In this document: in pieces, positions 23,266 through 31,169 of the stretch | Position numbering within the stretch: position 1 is the first letter of the stretch | Layout: each line of letters begins with the position of its first letter | IMG/VR virus record: IMGVR_UViG_3300035183_000812 | Location: 1 to 49,487 of that record | Direction: 5' to 3' (one strand) | Origin: a virus | DNA length: 49,487 bases | Notes under the pieces: generated by a model | The model's input: only the letters and a program-made list of their open reading frames with translations | Database searches by the model: none | What the model was told of the DNA's origin: nothing | Program-made: the position numbers and the translations under genes

Positions 23266-23294
23266 TCGTTTCCGACGCCAGTTGGAGCTCAACA

Positions 23295-23678
23295 ATGCCG
23301 CACTACATGCTGCCAGAGAGGACTATCGAGCACTGGACGAAGCTGGCCGAAAGCCTGGGCAAGAAGACCACGGCCAAGGTATCAGCCAGGCGAACCCTGA
23401 CCACCGGCATGCCGGTCAGCGTCAGGCACCGCATCTCCTACGTGTGCCAGGATGGCACGGTGCATAAACTCGACGAATCCGACACCGGATGGTTCGTCTA
23501 TGCCCAAGATGACGGCATCTGGGTGGCAACCGAGTACTCGATCGTGTTCGCCTACACTGGGAAACCATACAATCGAGATGGGATTTGCAGGCTGCCCTCC
23601 AAGATAACCGTTCATAGGATTGACACACTGGAACCCAGTGAGCTAAGATCACTCAAGCGGAAGAGGAGACGCGGATGA
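23295..23678 (+). CDS. Hypothetical protein, 127 aa
   Basis: The start is ATG at 23295 with TTGGAG 7 bp upstream; the open frame farther upstream crosses strong hairpins and is not used. The protein has a short N-terminal helix, a basic strand region (TTAKVSARRTLTTG) and a beta-rich middle (DTGWFVYAQDDGIWVATEYS). It ends in a Lys/Arg cluster (LKRKRRRG). It overlaps the next gene by ATGA. The function is unknown. Confidence 0.75.
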   Translation: MPHYMLPERTIEHWTKLAESLGKKTTAKVSARRTLTTGMPVSVRHRISYVCQDGTVHKLDESDTGWFVYAQDDGIWVATEYSIVFAYTGKPYNRDGICRLPSKITVHRIDTLEPSELRSLKRKRRRG

Positions 23679-24103
23679 AATCGCTATTTCTGCTTGCCCT
23701 GCCGTTCGCTCTGATCCAGGGGTGCCAGTACACACAGGACTCCGGCACGGTGGCCACCGCACTCGCCGCTGCCGCAGTCATTGGCTCAGACTCCCAGCAG
23801 AGCGACCGACAGGAGTCAAGTGGTTCGCCGGGAGTAGCAGCATCCAGTCCCTCGCCGCCTGTGGGCGGGGCCGGTGCTAGTGCCTCCGCCGGTCCCGCCC
23901 CATTTTCGAGTCGTCAGCGCCAGGCTGGGGCCGCTGCCTATACGGCGCGGCCCCAGTCCAGCTCTCAATCTCCTCGCTGCCCTGGCGGCGTCTGTCAGCT
24001 CCGCGCGTCCGGCCCTACCCGAAGCAGTCCGCCGCCAGGGTCTTATTACACTGAACCCGGCCCAGTCCGGAGATTTCTCGGGAGGATCTTCAGGAGACGA
24101 TAG
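23675..24103 (+). CDS. Putative lipoprotein, 142 aa (possible outer-membrane spanin)
   Basis: ATG at 23675 has GAGGAG upstream. Residues 1-17 are a lipoprotein signal peptide (MKSLFLLALPFALIQGC) with the lipobox cysteine at 17. The rest is a Ser/Pro/Ala-rich, probably extended chain ending in a basic patch. Small proline-rich lipoproteins near phage membrane genes are often the outer spanin subunit, but a superinfection-exclusion lipoprotein would look similar. If it is a spanin, the host is Gram-negative. Confidence 0.7.
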   Translation: MKSLFLLALPFALIQGCQYTQDSGTVATALAAAAVIGSDSQQSDRQESSGSPGVAASSPSPPVGGAGASASAGPAPFSSRQRQAGAAAYTARPQSSSQSPRCPGGVCQLRASGPTRSSPPPGSYYTEPGPVRRFLGRIFRRR

Positions 24104-24499
24104 ATGCCAGGCATGTCAGCCCGGCGCAAGGGCAAGCATGCGGAACTGGAGGCCGTGAAAGTCCTGGCCTCCATCTTGCCCGAGCTGAAGTTCAGGAGGA
24201 GCGCCCAGGTCACCATGATGCAGGGCGTTCCAGACCTGCAACTCCTGCCTGAATACGGCAACCCGGACCGTGTCTGGATAGAAGTCAAGGCCAGGAAGGC
24301 CGAGATCTGGCCGTGCGAACTGAGGGATGTCCTGGCCAGGGGAATCAAGTACTCCACGCCTGAATGCAGGCTGATCGTCTGCATGTACCGGCGTGATCAC
24401 GTTGGTTGGTTCTTCTACACCGGCTCTCGGACTTCCACCGTTATCGAGCGCTGCACGGCGGAGGAACTCCGCGAGAAGATCCTGGACGCACTTAGATGA
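24104..24499 (+). CDS. PD-(D/E)XK nuclease (VRR-NUC/Holliday-resolvase-like), 131 aa
   Basis: The motif order is KHAELEAVKVL (Glu14), GVPDL at 41-45 and WIEVKARKA with Glu60 and Lys62: the alpha-beta-beta-beta metal site of small VRR-NUC and archaeal-Hjc-like nucleases. These cut branched or flapped DNA during replication or packaging. It starts directly after the lipoprotein stop and ends in an ATGA overlap with the next gene. Confidence 0.82.
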   Translation: MPGMSARRKGKHAELEAVKVLASILPELKFRRSAQVTMMQGVPDLQLLPEYGNPDRVWIEVKARKAEIWPCELRDVLARGIKYSTPECRLIVCMYRRDHVGWFFYTGSRTSTVIERCTAEELREKILDALR

Positions 24500-24705
24500 T
24501 CTCGACAATCCTCATCGTCCTGCTGTTCGGCCTCTCCGTCTGGCTCTACCTTGGCGGCCCGATGCCAAACCTGCTGCCCAAGAAGACGCGAGAGGAACTG
24601 CTGCTCAACGCCTGGCTCATCCTCAGGCGCCAGATCGACGATCAGGAAGTGCGGCAGAAGCTTGACGAGCTGCTGCCACTGCTACTGAAGGAAAAGCAGC
24701 AATGA
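24496..24705 (+). CDS. Small membrane protein, 69 aa
   Basis: One N-terminal membrane segment (STILIVLLFGLSVWLYLGG) is followed by a charged helix (LRRQIDDQEVRQKLDELLP). It is tied to both neighbours by ATGA overlaps. It could be a holin-like or spanin-like partner, but the sequence alone does not decide. Confidence 0.75.
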   Translation: MISTILIVLLFGLSVWLYLGGPMPNLLPKKTREELLLNAWLILRRQIDDQEVRQKLDELLPLLLKEKQQ

Positions 24706-25166
24706 AACGGGCTGCCATCATCCCACTCGTCGTCGCACTCGGCCTCCTGGCCTACAACAACCTGCCGCAGGGCGCCGATGTTTCCGCCGACGCCAAGCGG
24801 GCCCAGCAGATCATGGCCGAACCGCTGTCAAGAACATCGAGCCAACAGCGGAAGCAGCTGGCCGCCTTCTACTCCGGAGTCGCCAGGCTCCTTCCAAACC
24901 TCAAGGAAGCCGCTCCAGATCTGGATAACACCAAGTTCCGCAAGGTGCTCGAACTCGCGGCACGGCTCTACTTCAGCAAGTCATTCCCAAAAACGGCCGG
25001 TCTGGCCGATAGCATCCACGGGCCGAACGGAGTCATCGCCCAGCTTTACGGGCTAGATACTGGGCCGCTCGACGTGGAGCGCATGGCACGCACACTCAAT
25101 GCGATCGCGGAAGCATGTTCTCATCCAAACCCAGCTATCCGTATGCTCGAAGATTTGATTCCCTGA
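24702..25166 (+). CDS. Exported or membrane-anchored helical protein, 154 aa
   Basis: Residues 4-19 (AAIIPLVVALGLLAYN) form a signal anchor. The rest is a soluble helical domain (RKQLAAFYSGVARLLPNLKEA). It is part of a run of small envelope genes and overlaps the next gene by 52 bp in another frame. The function is unknown; a lysis or envelope role is inferred from context. Confidence 0.75.
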   Translation: MKRAAIIPLVVALGLLAYNNLPQGADVSADAKRAQQIMAEPLSRTSSQQRKQLAAFYSGVARLLPNLKEAAPDLDNTKFRKVLELAARLYFSKSFPKTAGLADSIHGPNGVIAQLYGLDTGPLDVERMARTLNAIAEACSHPNPAIRMLEDLIP

Positions 25167-25369
25167 GCGCACTGGTTCTGTTCGCCGCCGGCGTGTGCAT
25201 GGCCTTCAACGTCGCACAGATGGTCTGGCTCACGCACCTGACCGAGCAGATCGAGGCATACAAGCGCGGTCTGCAGGCCATGCACGTGGAGCAGGGGGTC
25301 GTGTTGCAGAGCATGGAGAAGTCGGCGGCACGAATCGAGGACGCGGCAAATGCCCTCGAAGGTAGATGA
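25115..25369 (+). CDS. Small membrane protein with coiled coil, 84 aa
   Basis: A membrane segment at about 17-38 (LSALVLFAAGVCMAFNVAQMV) is followed by a periplasmic-type helix (LTEQIEAYKRGLQAMHVEQG). The topology resembles an inner-membrane spanin or holin accessory. The gene lies partly inside the 3' end of the preceding gene, an arrangement also common for spanin pairs. The assignment is tentative. Confidence 0.7.
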   Translation: MFSSKPSYPYARRFDSLSALVLFAAGVCMAFNVAQMVWLTHLTEQIEAYKRGLQAMHVEQGVVLQSMEKSAARIEDAANALEGR

Positions 25370-26207
25370 GGTGATACGACTCAGAAACATCGACACCTCT
25401 CCGCGCCCAGCCTTCAGGTATACCGGCTCCAAGCGCGGTGTTAGCCGCATCGTGCTCAAGCTTCTGAAGGACCTGGACGTGGACACGTTCTGCGAGCCAT
25501 ATGCCGGGTCCGCGGCGGTCACGTTCGTGTGCAAGGCCGAGTACGGCGACAAGATCAAGCGATGGTGCATCAACGACCTGGACAAGGACCTGATCGCCGT
25601 CTACCACGCCATCAGGGAACGGGGAGAGGAGCTGGCCTGGGAATGCATGCGCACTCCCTACTCGCACGAGGCGCTGATGGTCGCCAGCAGCATCTACAAC
25701 CGGTACTTCCAGGCAGACGATAAGCCTCGGCGCTTCCCGTGGGCCTTCATGGTCAGCAAGAACTTCTCGTTCGCGTCGTCTGCCTCGCTGTCTCGGCCAG
25801 GGCAAGAGGCGAGCTTCAGGCCAGACCTGGAGCACATGCGCTTCTCGGCGAGCGTCAAGCGCGTGTCCGCCTTGCTCCAGGATGTTGACATCACGAGCAT
25901 GGATGCGGTGGAGTGCATCAAGAAGTACGACTCTCCACGCACCATGTTCTTCCTAGATCCACCGTACGTTCTCGATACCAGAATCTCGCAAGAGCTGTAC
26001 TTGGTGGAAGCTAGCATCAAGGATCACGTGAGGCTTCTGGAAACATGCCTTGCCGCACAGGGGAAGATGGTTATCACTGGTTACCGGTGTCCGGAATACG
26101 ACAGGCTGATCGGGCACTGGAAGACAATCGAGCGCCGAGTGCGCTCTGGTGGCAGTGGCTACAGCTTTACAAAGACCAGGACGGAATGCGTATGGCTGCG
26201 CACCTGA
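25350..26207 (+). CDS. Dam-type DNA adenine-N6 methyltransferase (D12 class), 285 aa
   Basis: The motifs are FRYTGSKRG at 22-30 (the AdoMet/FxGxK element), CEPYAGSAAV at 48-57 (motif I) and the catalytic DPPY at 203-206. A central target-recognition region separates them. No restriction endonuclease partner is adjacent, so it probably modifies the phage's own DNA against host restriction or marks it for replication timing. The 5' end overlaps the previous gene by 20 bp. Confidence 0.9.
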   Translation: MPSKVDEVIRLRNIDTSPRPAFRYTGSKRGVSRIVLKLLKDLDVDTFCEPYAGSAAVTFVCKAEYGDKIKRWCINDLDKDLIAVYHAIRERGEELAWECMRTPYSHEALMVASSIYNRYFQADDKPRRFPWAFMVSKNFSFASSASLSRPGQEASFRPDLEHMRFSASVKRVSALLQDVDITSMDAVECIKKYDSPRTMFFLDPPYVLDTRISQELYLVEASIKDHVRLLETCLAAQGKMVITGYRCPEYDRLIGHWKTIERRVRSGGSGYSFTKTRTECVWLRT

Positions 26208-26473
26208 ACGTCGCGCACTGCTGCGCGTACCTAAAATCCGAGAGCCGGCTGCTTCGCCTCGTCCCAGACAAGTACCTCTCCGAGGTGGCGATTGAGGCGG
26301 CCAAGTACATCGAGTCATACCCGGCCGCGAAACACAACCACGTGAAGCTTTACCTGCGACGGTGGCTGCGCCAGTCGTCGCTCCCGTGGTGGGTGGTGCT
26401 CCTGATCAAGGCTGGCCTCGAAATCCTGGTGAGCTTGTTGCTCAACTACCTCAAGCCAGTTAGGTTCGACTAG
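26186..26473 (+). CDS. Membrane protein, 95 aa
   Basis: The start is ATG 26186 or 26192, inside the methyltransferase gene's end. The N-terminus is soluble and cysteine-containing (HLNVAHCCAYLKSESRLLRL). The C-terminus has one strong membrane segment (WWVVLLIKAGLEILVSLLLN). A C-terminal anchor of this kind could be a holin or antiholin. It ends 2 bp before the papain-like gene. Confidence 0.7.
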   Translation: MRMAAHLNVAHCCAYLKSESRLLRLVPDKYLSEVAIEAAKYIESYPAAKHNHVKLYLRRWLRQSSLPWWVVLLIKAGLEILVSLLLNYLKPVRFD

Positions 26474-26475
26474 GC

Positions 26476-27429
26476 ATGGACGAGACCATCACCGACATTG
26501 TGCGCGCCTATGAGCAGGGCCTGCCAGGCTGGCAGTACGACGAGCGCACGATGGACAAGCTGTTCGCCGATGATCTGGTCGGCGACTTCGACAGTGAATG
26601 CCCGCACCTGGCCGGCATCGGCGAAGGCAAGCTCGTGATGCTCTGGCGAAGCCGCGAACTGTACGACCCGGGCGCATTCTCCCAAGAGCGGCAGACGACT
26701 GGGGATTGCGTTTCGCATGGCAGCCGCAACGCCAGAGATACCACGCGGGCCGTGGAAATCCACATCAAGGGCGAACCAGAGGAGTACTTCCTACGAGGAG
26801 CCACCGAACCGACGTATGGCGCGAGAGGGCACGGAGGCCAGGGAATGGACCCCGCTCGCGCCGCTCGGTTCGAGGTCGAGTGCGGGTTCCTGTTCAGGAA
26901 GAACTATCCGGGCGTCGTCGATCTCAGCAAGTACAACAGCAGCATCGGCAGCCGCTGGGGATCGACCGGCGTGCCGGAGGCAGTCAAGCAGCTATGCAAG
27001 GAGCACAACGTCGGGCGCTGGATTGCCCCGCGCACCGTCGAGCAGGCCCGCGACCTGCTGGCTGCCGGATATGCCATTCACTCAGGCCAGTCTTGGGGTT
27101 GCTCCAGGGAGAGCGACCGCCACGGCATGGCGGTCACCAGCGGTTCCTGGTCGCATGACATGGCCACGGTAGGGTTCGACGCAACGAAGGAGGTCTACCC
27201 AGAGACCGTCTACCTGGTCGTGAACTCCTGGGGTGCATGGAACGAGAAGCCCAAGGTGTGGCCCGATGATCGCTATGGGCCGTGGCCGCCAGGCTCGTTC
27301 TGGGTTCCGGAGCCTGTGTACGCCAGGTACTTCGTGGGTTCCAGGAGCATCTTCGCCTACGCCGACATCAAGGGCGTCCCGGCGAAGAAGCTTCCTGATT
27401 GGGGGAAGTTAGATGATGTTCTAGGATAG
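26476..27429 (+). CDS. Papain-like (C1-type) cysteine protease, 317 aa
   Basis: Catalytic elements are in the correct order: QTTGDCVSHG with Gln73 and Cys78, SHDMATVGFD with His227, and VVNSWGAW with Asn250, as in family C1. There is no signal peptide. Papain-fold peptidases are rare in tailed phages; possible roles are cleavage of cell-wall peptides (as CHAP/NlpC enzymes do), processing of virion proteins or attack on a host protein. No conventional endolysin was recognised elsewhere, which makes the lysis role worth testing. Confidence 0.85.
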   Translation: MDETITDIVRAYEQGLPGWQYDERTMDKLFADDLVGDFDSECPHLAGIGEGKLVMLWRSRELYDPGAFSQERQTTGDCVSHGSRNARDTTRAVEIHIKGEPEEYFLRGATEPTYGARGHGGQGMDPARAARFEVECGFLFRKNYPGVVDLSKYNSSIGSRWGSTGVPEAVKQLCKEHNVGRWIAPRTVEQARDLLAAGYAIHSGQSWGCSRESDRHGMAVTSGSWSHDMATVGFDATKEVYPETVYLVVNSWGAWNEKPKVWPDDRYGPWPPGSFWVPEPVYARYFVGSRSIFAYADIKGVPAKKLPDWGKLDDVLG

Positions 27430-27441
27430 GAGGATTCAGAC

Positions 27442-27720
27442 ATGTACGCATTCGACGGACAAGCTCTCGCCGACGCCCGGAGGAAGGCCAAGCTCTCCCA
27501 GAGGCAGCTGGCTGGACTGATCGGTGTCAGCTCTGCAGCCATCTGCCGCCTGGAAAAGGGGCGTCGCGTGCCAAGCCTCAAGATGCTGTTCAAGCTTGCC
27601 GAGCACACGAACACTCAGCCGGCGCGGTTCATCACTTCCTGCGATGGCAATGGACCTTCCCCTTGTTCTCCATCGCGTAATAAACGCGCTCGCCCTTCTT
27701 TGGCCCGTAGCGCTTCTTGA
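27442..27720 (+). CDS. Cro/CI-type (XRE) transcriptional regulator, 92 aa
   Basis: ATG at 27442 follows TAGGAGG. Residues 8-55 are an XRE helix-turn-helix (KLSQRQLAGLIGVSSAAICR then LEKGRRVPSLKMLFKLAE). The last 28 residues (Ser/Pro/Arg) look unlike a protein domain, and that stretch of DNA is shared with an antisense gene, so the tail may be a by-product of the overlap. It could switch late gene expression. No dimerisation or RecA-cleavage domain is present. Confidence 0.82.
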   Translation: MYAFDGQALADARRKAKLSQRQLAGLIGVSSAAICRLEKGRRVPSLKMLFKLAEHTNTQPARFITSCDGNGPSPCSPSRNKRARPSLARSAS

Positions 27721-27751
27721 GGCGCGACATCAACTTGCGGCAGACTGGCAT
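27632..27751 (-). CDS. Small conserved-looking phage protein, 39 aa, antisense
   Basis: The minus strand from ATG at 27751 to TGA at 27632 encodes a basic peptide, MPVCRKLMSRLKKRYGPKKG at its start, followed by ERVYYAMENKGK. Short phage proteins with the pattern KYGxKKGxxVYYAMENKGK are familiar to me from many virion/terminase regions, which is why I call it real despite its size. It overlaps the tail of the XRE gene on the other strand, and its start codon overlaps the start codon of the plus-strand terminase-small-like gene (CATG). Confidence 0.6.
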   Translation of the reverse strand: MPVCRKLMSRLKKRYGPKKGERVYYAMENKGKVHCHRRK

Positions 27752-28421
27752 GAGTGACGAAGGACAACGGAAAAAGCGGCGATACGCCTACTTGCGCGAA
27801 ACCCCAGCGCAGAAGATCGCCGTTCTGGTTAAGCTGCTGGCCAGCGGGGCCACGATGGCCGCGGCATGCTCGGCGGTTGGAATCCGTCCTGTCAGTATCA
27901 AGAAATGGCTGGCTGTTGGCAAGAAGCACTTCAAGGCCAGGGCGAAAAGCCGGTTCGCCGAGCTGTACTACGAGGTGATGAAGGCCAAGGGTACGGCCAG
28001 GTGCTCAGCCGAGCACAGGGTCTGGAAGGGCGATCCCAAGTGGTGGCTATCTCGTGGCGAGTACAGGGATGATTGGACGATGGCTCCCAAGCGCGTGGAC
28101 GTGAAGAAGCTCATGGCCGGCCTGGTCAGGCACCAGCATGAGCACCAACACCAGATCGAGGAGACGATCGAGCAGAACGTGAACGTCAACGTCGAGACGA
28201 CGCACACCTTCGCCATCGAGGGTATCCCAAACGACCTGGCCGAACAGGGCATTGCCGAGGCGCTCGTCTACCTAGAGGAGCTTGGCCTGCTATCCAGAAC
28301 CGAGGAAGGCAAGAAGGTGTTCGGCATCGAGAGGAAGGTGAACACCAGCGGCGAGACCGACGAGATCCCGAACGAGGAAGAGGACGAGGACCGGCCTGAA
28401 AACTACGGGAAGTCCCTGTAA
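27750..28421 (+). CDS. Terminase small subunit-like protein, 223 aa
   Basis: The N-terminus is basic with a helix-turn-helix (MAAACSAVGIRPVSIKKWLA). It is followed by helices and the pattern GDPKWWLSRGEYRDDW, which resembles the KxxxWWLER-type segment of many small terminase proteins. The acidic C-terminus fits a large-terminase-binding tail. Small terminases recognise the packaging site. It is far from the large terminase (45.8 kb, opposite strand), which is unusual, so a transcription-factor role remains possible. Confidence 0.6.
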   Translation: MSDEGQRKKRRYAYLRETPAQKIAVLVKLLASGATMAAACSAVGIRPVSIKKWLAVGKKHFKARAKSRFAELYYEVMKAKGTARCSAEHRVWKGDPKWWLSRGEYRDDWTMAPKRVDVKKLMAGLVRHQHEHQHQIEETIEQNVNVNVETTHTFAIEGIPNDLAEQGIAEALVYLEELGLLSRTEEGKKVFGIERKVNTSGETDEIPNEEEDEDRPENYGKSL

Positions 28422-28855
28422 TGAAAGAGGTTGTCCTTGAACTCGCCAACGCGGTGACGACCGAGCTGAGCCGCGCGCAATTCAGCCAGTGGTTCGAGCC
28501 CAAGTTCGAGTTTCGACCGCTGGATGACCTGGCGGAGCTGCGAGACCTGCACGTAAGCGTGGTTCCGGGCGGTTTCGGCAACTTCAAGCTGGACCGAGGG
28601 TTCGATACCGCCGACTACTGCGTGCACGTGATAGTGCGGCAGAAAACCGACATGAACGCCTCGCGCCTCGCCGCGCTCGTGGCCTTGATGCAGGAGATCG
28701 CGGACCACTTTTGGAAGAACCCACTCCCAGGATTCCAGAACGCCTACTGTCTGGAAGTCGCCAGCGACCCGCTCTACAGCCTGAGTGACCTGGAAAAACG
28801 GATGGACTTTGTTGGCAGGATCAGGCTAGTTTATCGCGTCAGGAGGGAGCAGTGA
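28421..28855 (+). CDS. Putative tail-terminator/completion-like protein, 144 aa
   Basis: It starts in a TAATG overlap with the preceding gene. The alpha/beta layout (a helix, then LHVSVVPGGFGNF, DTADYCVHVIVRQ, a helix, and a final strand RIRLVYRVRRE) resembles phage tail-completion proteins that cap the tail tube, such as those of the lambda gpU type. That similarity is by architecture only. Confidence 0.55.
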   Translation: MKEVVLELANAVTTELSRAQFSQWFEPKFEFRPLDDLAELRDLHVSVVPGGFGNFKLDRGFDTADYCVHVIVRQKTDMNASRLAALVALMQEIADHFWKNPLPGFQNAYCLEVASDPLYSLSDLEKRMDFVGRIRLVYRVRREQ

Positions 28856-28909
28856 TCGGCGCCGCGACAGGGCCAGCGGGATGCGTGCAAATTAGGGCGA
28901 GTCGCTATA

Positions 28910-29131
28910 ATGCCAGAGCTGATCATCGAGTACAAGGTGTTGGTCGCACAGCGGGATCCAGCGGAACTTCAGAATACCCTGAAGCTCTACGGAGATGCCG
29001 GATGGCGCCCAGGACCACTCGTGGGATGCATGCTAGTCCTCTGGCGCCCAGCCGAAAGGCAGCCAGAGAAACGCAAGCGAGGCCGACCACCGAAATACAG
29101 GCCAGCAGCAGATAGCCCGCCATGTTCGTAG
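28910..29131 (+). CDS. Small basic protein with AT-hook-like tail, 73 aa
   Basis: The N-terminal half is an alpha/beta unit (IIEYKVLVAQRDPAELQNTL). The tail contains KRKRGRPPKYRP, matching the GRP core of an AT hook, so minor-groove DNA binding is possible. Its ATG at 28910 lies within TATAATG; no ribosome binding site is visible. It overlaps the next gene by 10 bp. Confidence 0.65.
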   Translation: MPELIIEYKVLVAQRDPAELQNTLKLYGDAGWRPGPLVGCMLVLWRPAERQPEKRKRGRPPKYRPAADSPPCS

Positions 29132-29715
29132 CAGGTTCGTACGTCGCGTTCTACCGGCAGCAGTTCCTCGGCCAGATTCAGGAAGGGTTCGCTATCGAAT
29201 GGAGTGTCGATGGCGAGCCGGTCGGCACGGATTACTGGGGCCAGATGGTCCAGGACGTGGTGTTCCTGTGCGGGAACATCTACGTCAGCCTGACCTGCCT
29301 TGAGCCTGACCTGAACGTGGTGCAGGAAATGATGTGGCCGCAGCCGCCCTCGCAGCAGCCTGGGCAGCAGACCATTCCATTCGGCACGTGGATGCAGCCT
29401 GGCGTGCTCTGGCGCCACCTTGGGCAGTCGCCGCTGCACCTGATCTCCAGGGCCGGCACGAACGCCACGCCGAACCAGATCGTCTTCCCATACGTCATCG
29501 TCCAGCCAGGCTACACCATCCGCACTAACTGGGCCAGCACCCTGCGCCGGATTCCGATAAGGCTCCTCGCCTTGCCAGTGCCGATTCCGTCAGAGGAACC
29601 GGTCGCCCTCAAGTATCCGTTCGGCGGCATCGGCATGATCGCGTTCTACCAGGGCAACAGGGCTACGCCGACTCCGACAATGCAACCGCCGGCCATTCCG
29701 CCGCTGCCGCAATAG
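29122..29715 (+). CDS. Putative virion protein, 197 aa
   Basis: The protein is beta-rich and aromatic, with many Pro and Gln (MMWPQPPSQQPGQQTIPFG). It has no signal or membrane segment. A Pro-rich C-terminus (PTPTMQPPAIPPLPQ) resembles the ends of adaptor or fibre-linked proteins. It lies between small structural-type genes and large unrecognised virion candidates. The function is unknown. Confidence 0.7.
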   Translation: MFVAGSYVAFYRQQFLGQIQEGFAIEWSVDGEPVGTDYWGQMVQDVVFLCGNIYVSLTCLEPDLNVVQEMMWPQPPSQQPGQQTIPFGTWMQPGVLWRHLGQSPLHLISRAGTNATPNQIVFPYVIVQPGYTIRTNWASTLRRIPIRLLALPVPIPSEEPVALKYPFGGIGMIAFYQGNRATPTPTMQPPAIPPLPQ

Positions 29716-29729
29716 TCGTATAGTGCCGC

Positions 29730-31160
29730 ATGCCTAACGAAGAAGTCACGCTGAGGATTATCATCGAATCTCAGCGCGGGCGCGGCAGTCCGGCGCCGCC
29801 TCCGGGCCCACAGCCGGACACCCCTCCTGGAGATACGCCACCAGACACTGGTCAGCAAGGACCGCAGGAGGAAGGCGCTGCGCAACAGGAGGCTGCCGCG
29901 CAGCAGCAAGCAGCAGAAGAACCGGAGGCCGGCGCTGTTCGGGGCAGAAAGGGACGGGCGACGAAAAAAAAGGCCGCCAAATCGGCGAAAAAGAAGTCCA
30001 AATCGGCGAAAAAGAAGTCCAAATCGGCGAAAGGGGCCGCCGGAGCGACTGGACGCGAGAGCGGAGAGGCCGGCCAAGGCGACGAGAATGAGGTTTCGGC
30101 TCCGACCGCCGAGCCAGGAAGCGCAGAGGGGGCCGAGCCAACAGAGACTCAGACCACAGAGGCAGGGCCGCCGATAGAGGCCGGAGCCGAGGCCGGAGCG
30201 GGCCAGCAGGGGCAAACAGCCGAGCCAGCGCCGGATCAAACAACCACCACTGCGAGTGGCGCAGAGCCGGCCACGGAAGCCGAGACCACGGAAGTAGGGG
30301 CGCAACAAGAAGCCGAGCGGGCACCAGAGGCGCCAGCGCAGACACAGTCGGCCCCAGGAGCGGCTGAAGGCACCAAGCCGGCGGCAGGGGCAGGAGGGCC
30401 GGATACCGGCACGACCGATACCACCACCGGCCAAGCCACAGCAGGCCAAGGGCAACAGACTGTCACGTTGCGACGGACGAAGGGACGCGTCGGGCGCAGG
30501 GCGAGTCAGCAAAAGAAGGAAGATAAGCCGGAGACGGCGCAGCCCACGGAAAGCCAAAAGCCGCCGGACCAACAGCCAGGGCCGTCGCCCGAGCAAGAAG
30601 GCACGAAGCCAGCGAGTGCGCTCTCGTCGGTGGAGCCAAGCAGCAATGGCAAGCCAGTGCCGCCGGCACCAACGGCACCGCAAGAGCCGAAGCGCACCGA
30701 GAAGGAAGAAAAGCCTGAAGCCGAGCCGGCCCCACCGCCGGAAACGAAGCGGGAAAAGACGGTTGTGGAAACGATCTTCGCCAGGGGCGCCGGCATGGAT
30801 GGCGGAGGCGACGGTGTCTTCCTAAGGCCGCGATTCGGCATGCCGCGGCAGGCGGACATCGACACCATCATTCCCAGGCTTTCTCGCGGACGAGAAGAAG
30901 AACATGGCGCCGATGGCAGTGAGACCGGGGCCGAGGGCGGCCTCTCCGAGAGGCTAGACCGTCTGGCCCAGATCAGCGAACAGGGTATATCTATTCTGCA
31001 AAGGCACACGGAGATCCTCGACGCCATCCTGGGCGCCGTCACCAGCATGCAGCAGAATGGCGAGCAGGAGGCGGGGCTGAACCGCTTCCTCGACCATTTG
31101 CGGAGCGTAGAGGATATGCCTGCCGATTGGCCGGAAGGCGTGGAAATCCAGAGGTGGTAG
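29730..31160 (+). CDS. Intrinsically disordered low-complexity protein with C-terminal helical domain, 476 aa
   Basis: Residues 1-330 are dominated by Pro, Gln, Glu, Ala, Thr and Gly with a lysine block encoded by 21-bp repeats. The C-terminal 110 residues are a helical domain (LSERLDRLAQISEQGISILQ). The design recalls scaffold or spacer proteins. It mirrors the disordered leftward-arm proteins (5.9-7.1 kb), suggesting that this phage uses several disordered virion components. No enzymatic motif is seen. Confidence 0.7.
   Translation: MPNEEVTLRIIIESQRGRGSPAPPPGPQPDTPPGDTPPDTGQQGPQEEGAAQQEAAAQQQAAEEPEAGAVRGRKGRATKKKAAKSAKKKSKSAKKKSKSAKGAAGATGRESGEAGQGDENEVSAPTAEPGSAEGAEPTETQTTEAGPPIEAGAEAGAGQQGQTAEPAPDQTTTTASGAEPATEAETTEVGAQQEAERAPEAPAQTQSAPGAAEGTKPAAGAGGPDTGTTDTTTGQATAGQGQQTVTLRRTKGRVGRRASQQKKEDKPETAQPTESQKPPDQQPGPSPEQEGTKPASALSSVEPSSNGKPVPPAPTAPQEPKRTEKEEKPEAEPAPPPETKREKTVVETIFARGAGMDGGGDGVFLRPRFGMPRQADIDTIIPRLSRGREEEHGADGSETGAEGGLSERLDRLAQISEQGISILQRHTEILDAILGAVTSMQQNGEQEAGLNRFLDHLRSVEDMPADWPEGVEIQRW
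29979..30033. repeat. 21-bp tandem repeat, 2.6 copies
   Basis: The unit aaatcggcgaaaaagaagtc plus c occurs at 29979-29999 and 30000-30020, with a 13-base partial third copy. It encodes repeated KSAKKKS and keeps the frame. Confidence 0.9.
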
Positions 31161-31169
31161 CTGCACGCA

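Larger units (their letters stand above)
22818..23294. other. Hairpin-rich non-coding region, 477 bp
   Basis: No convincing gene is seen; the frame of the next gene is open upstream, but the composition is not coding-like. The region contains a copy of the hairpin found in the 8.4-kb region (22908-22927), a perfect 19-bp stem (23086-23159) and a two-part stem (23224-23265). It is more AT-rich than its surroundings. Candidate roles are a second origin, a promoter/antitermination region or a small structured RNA. Confidence 0.6.

Noticed and set aside
28901-28915. TATAAT at 28906 as a promoter
   Set aside because: There is no good -35 element, and the box overlaps the start codon of the 73-residue gene; it may be chance.
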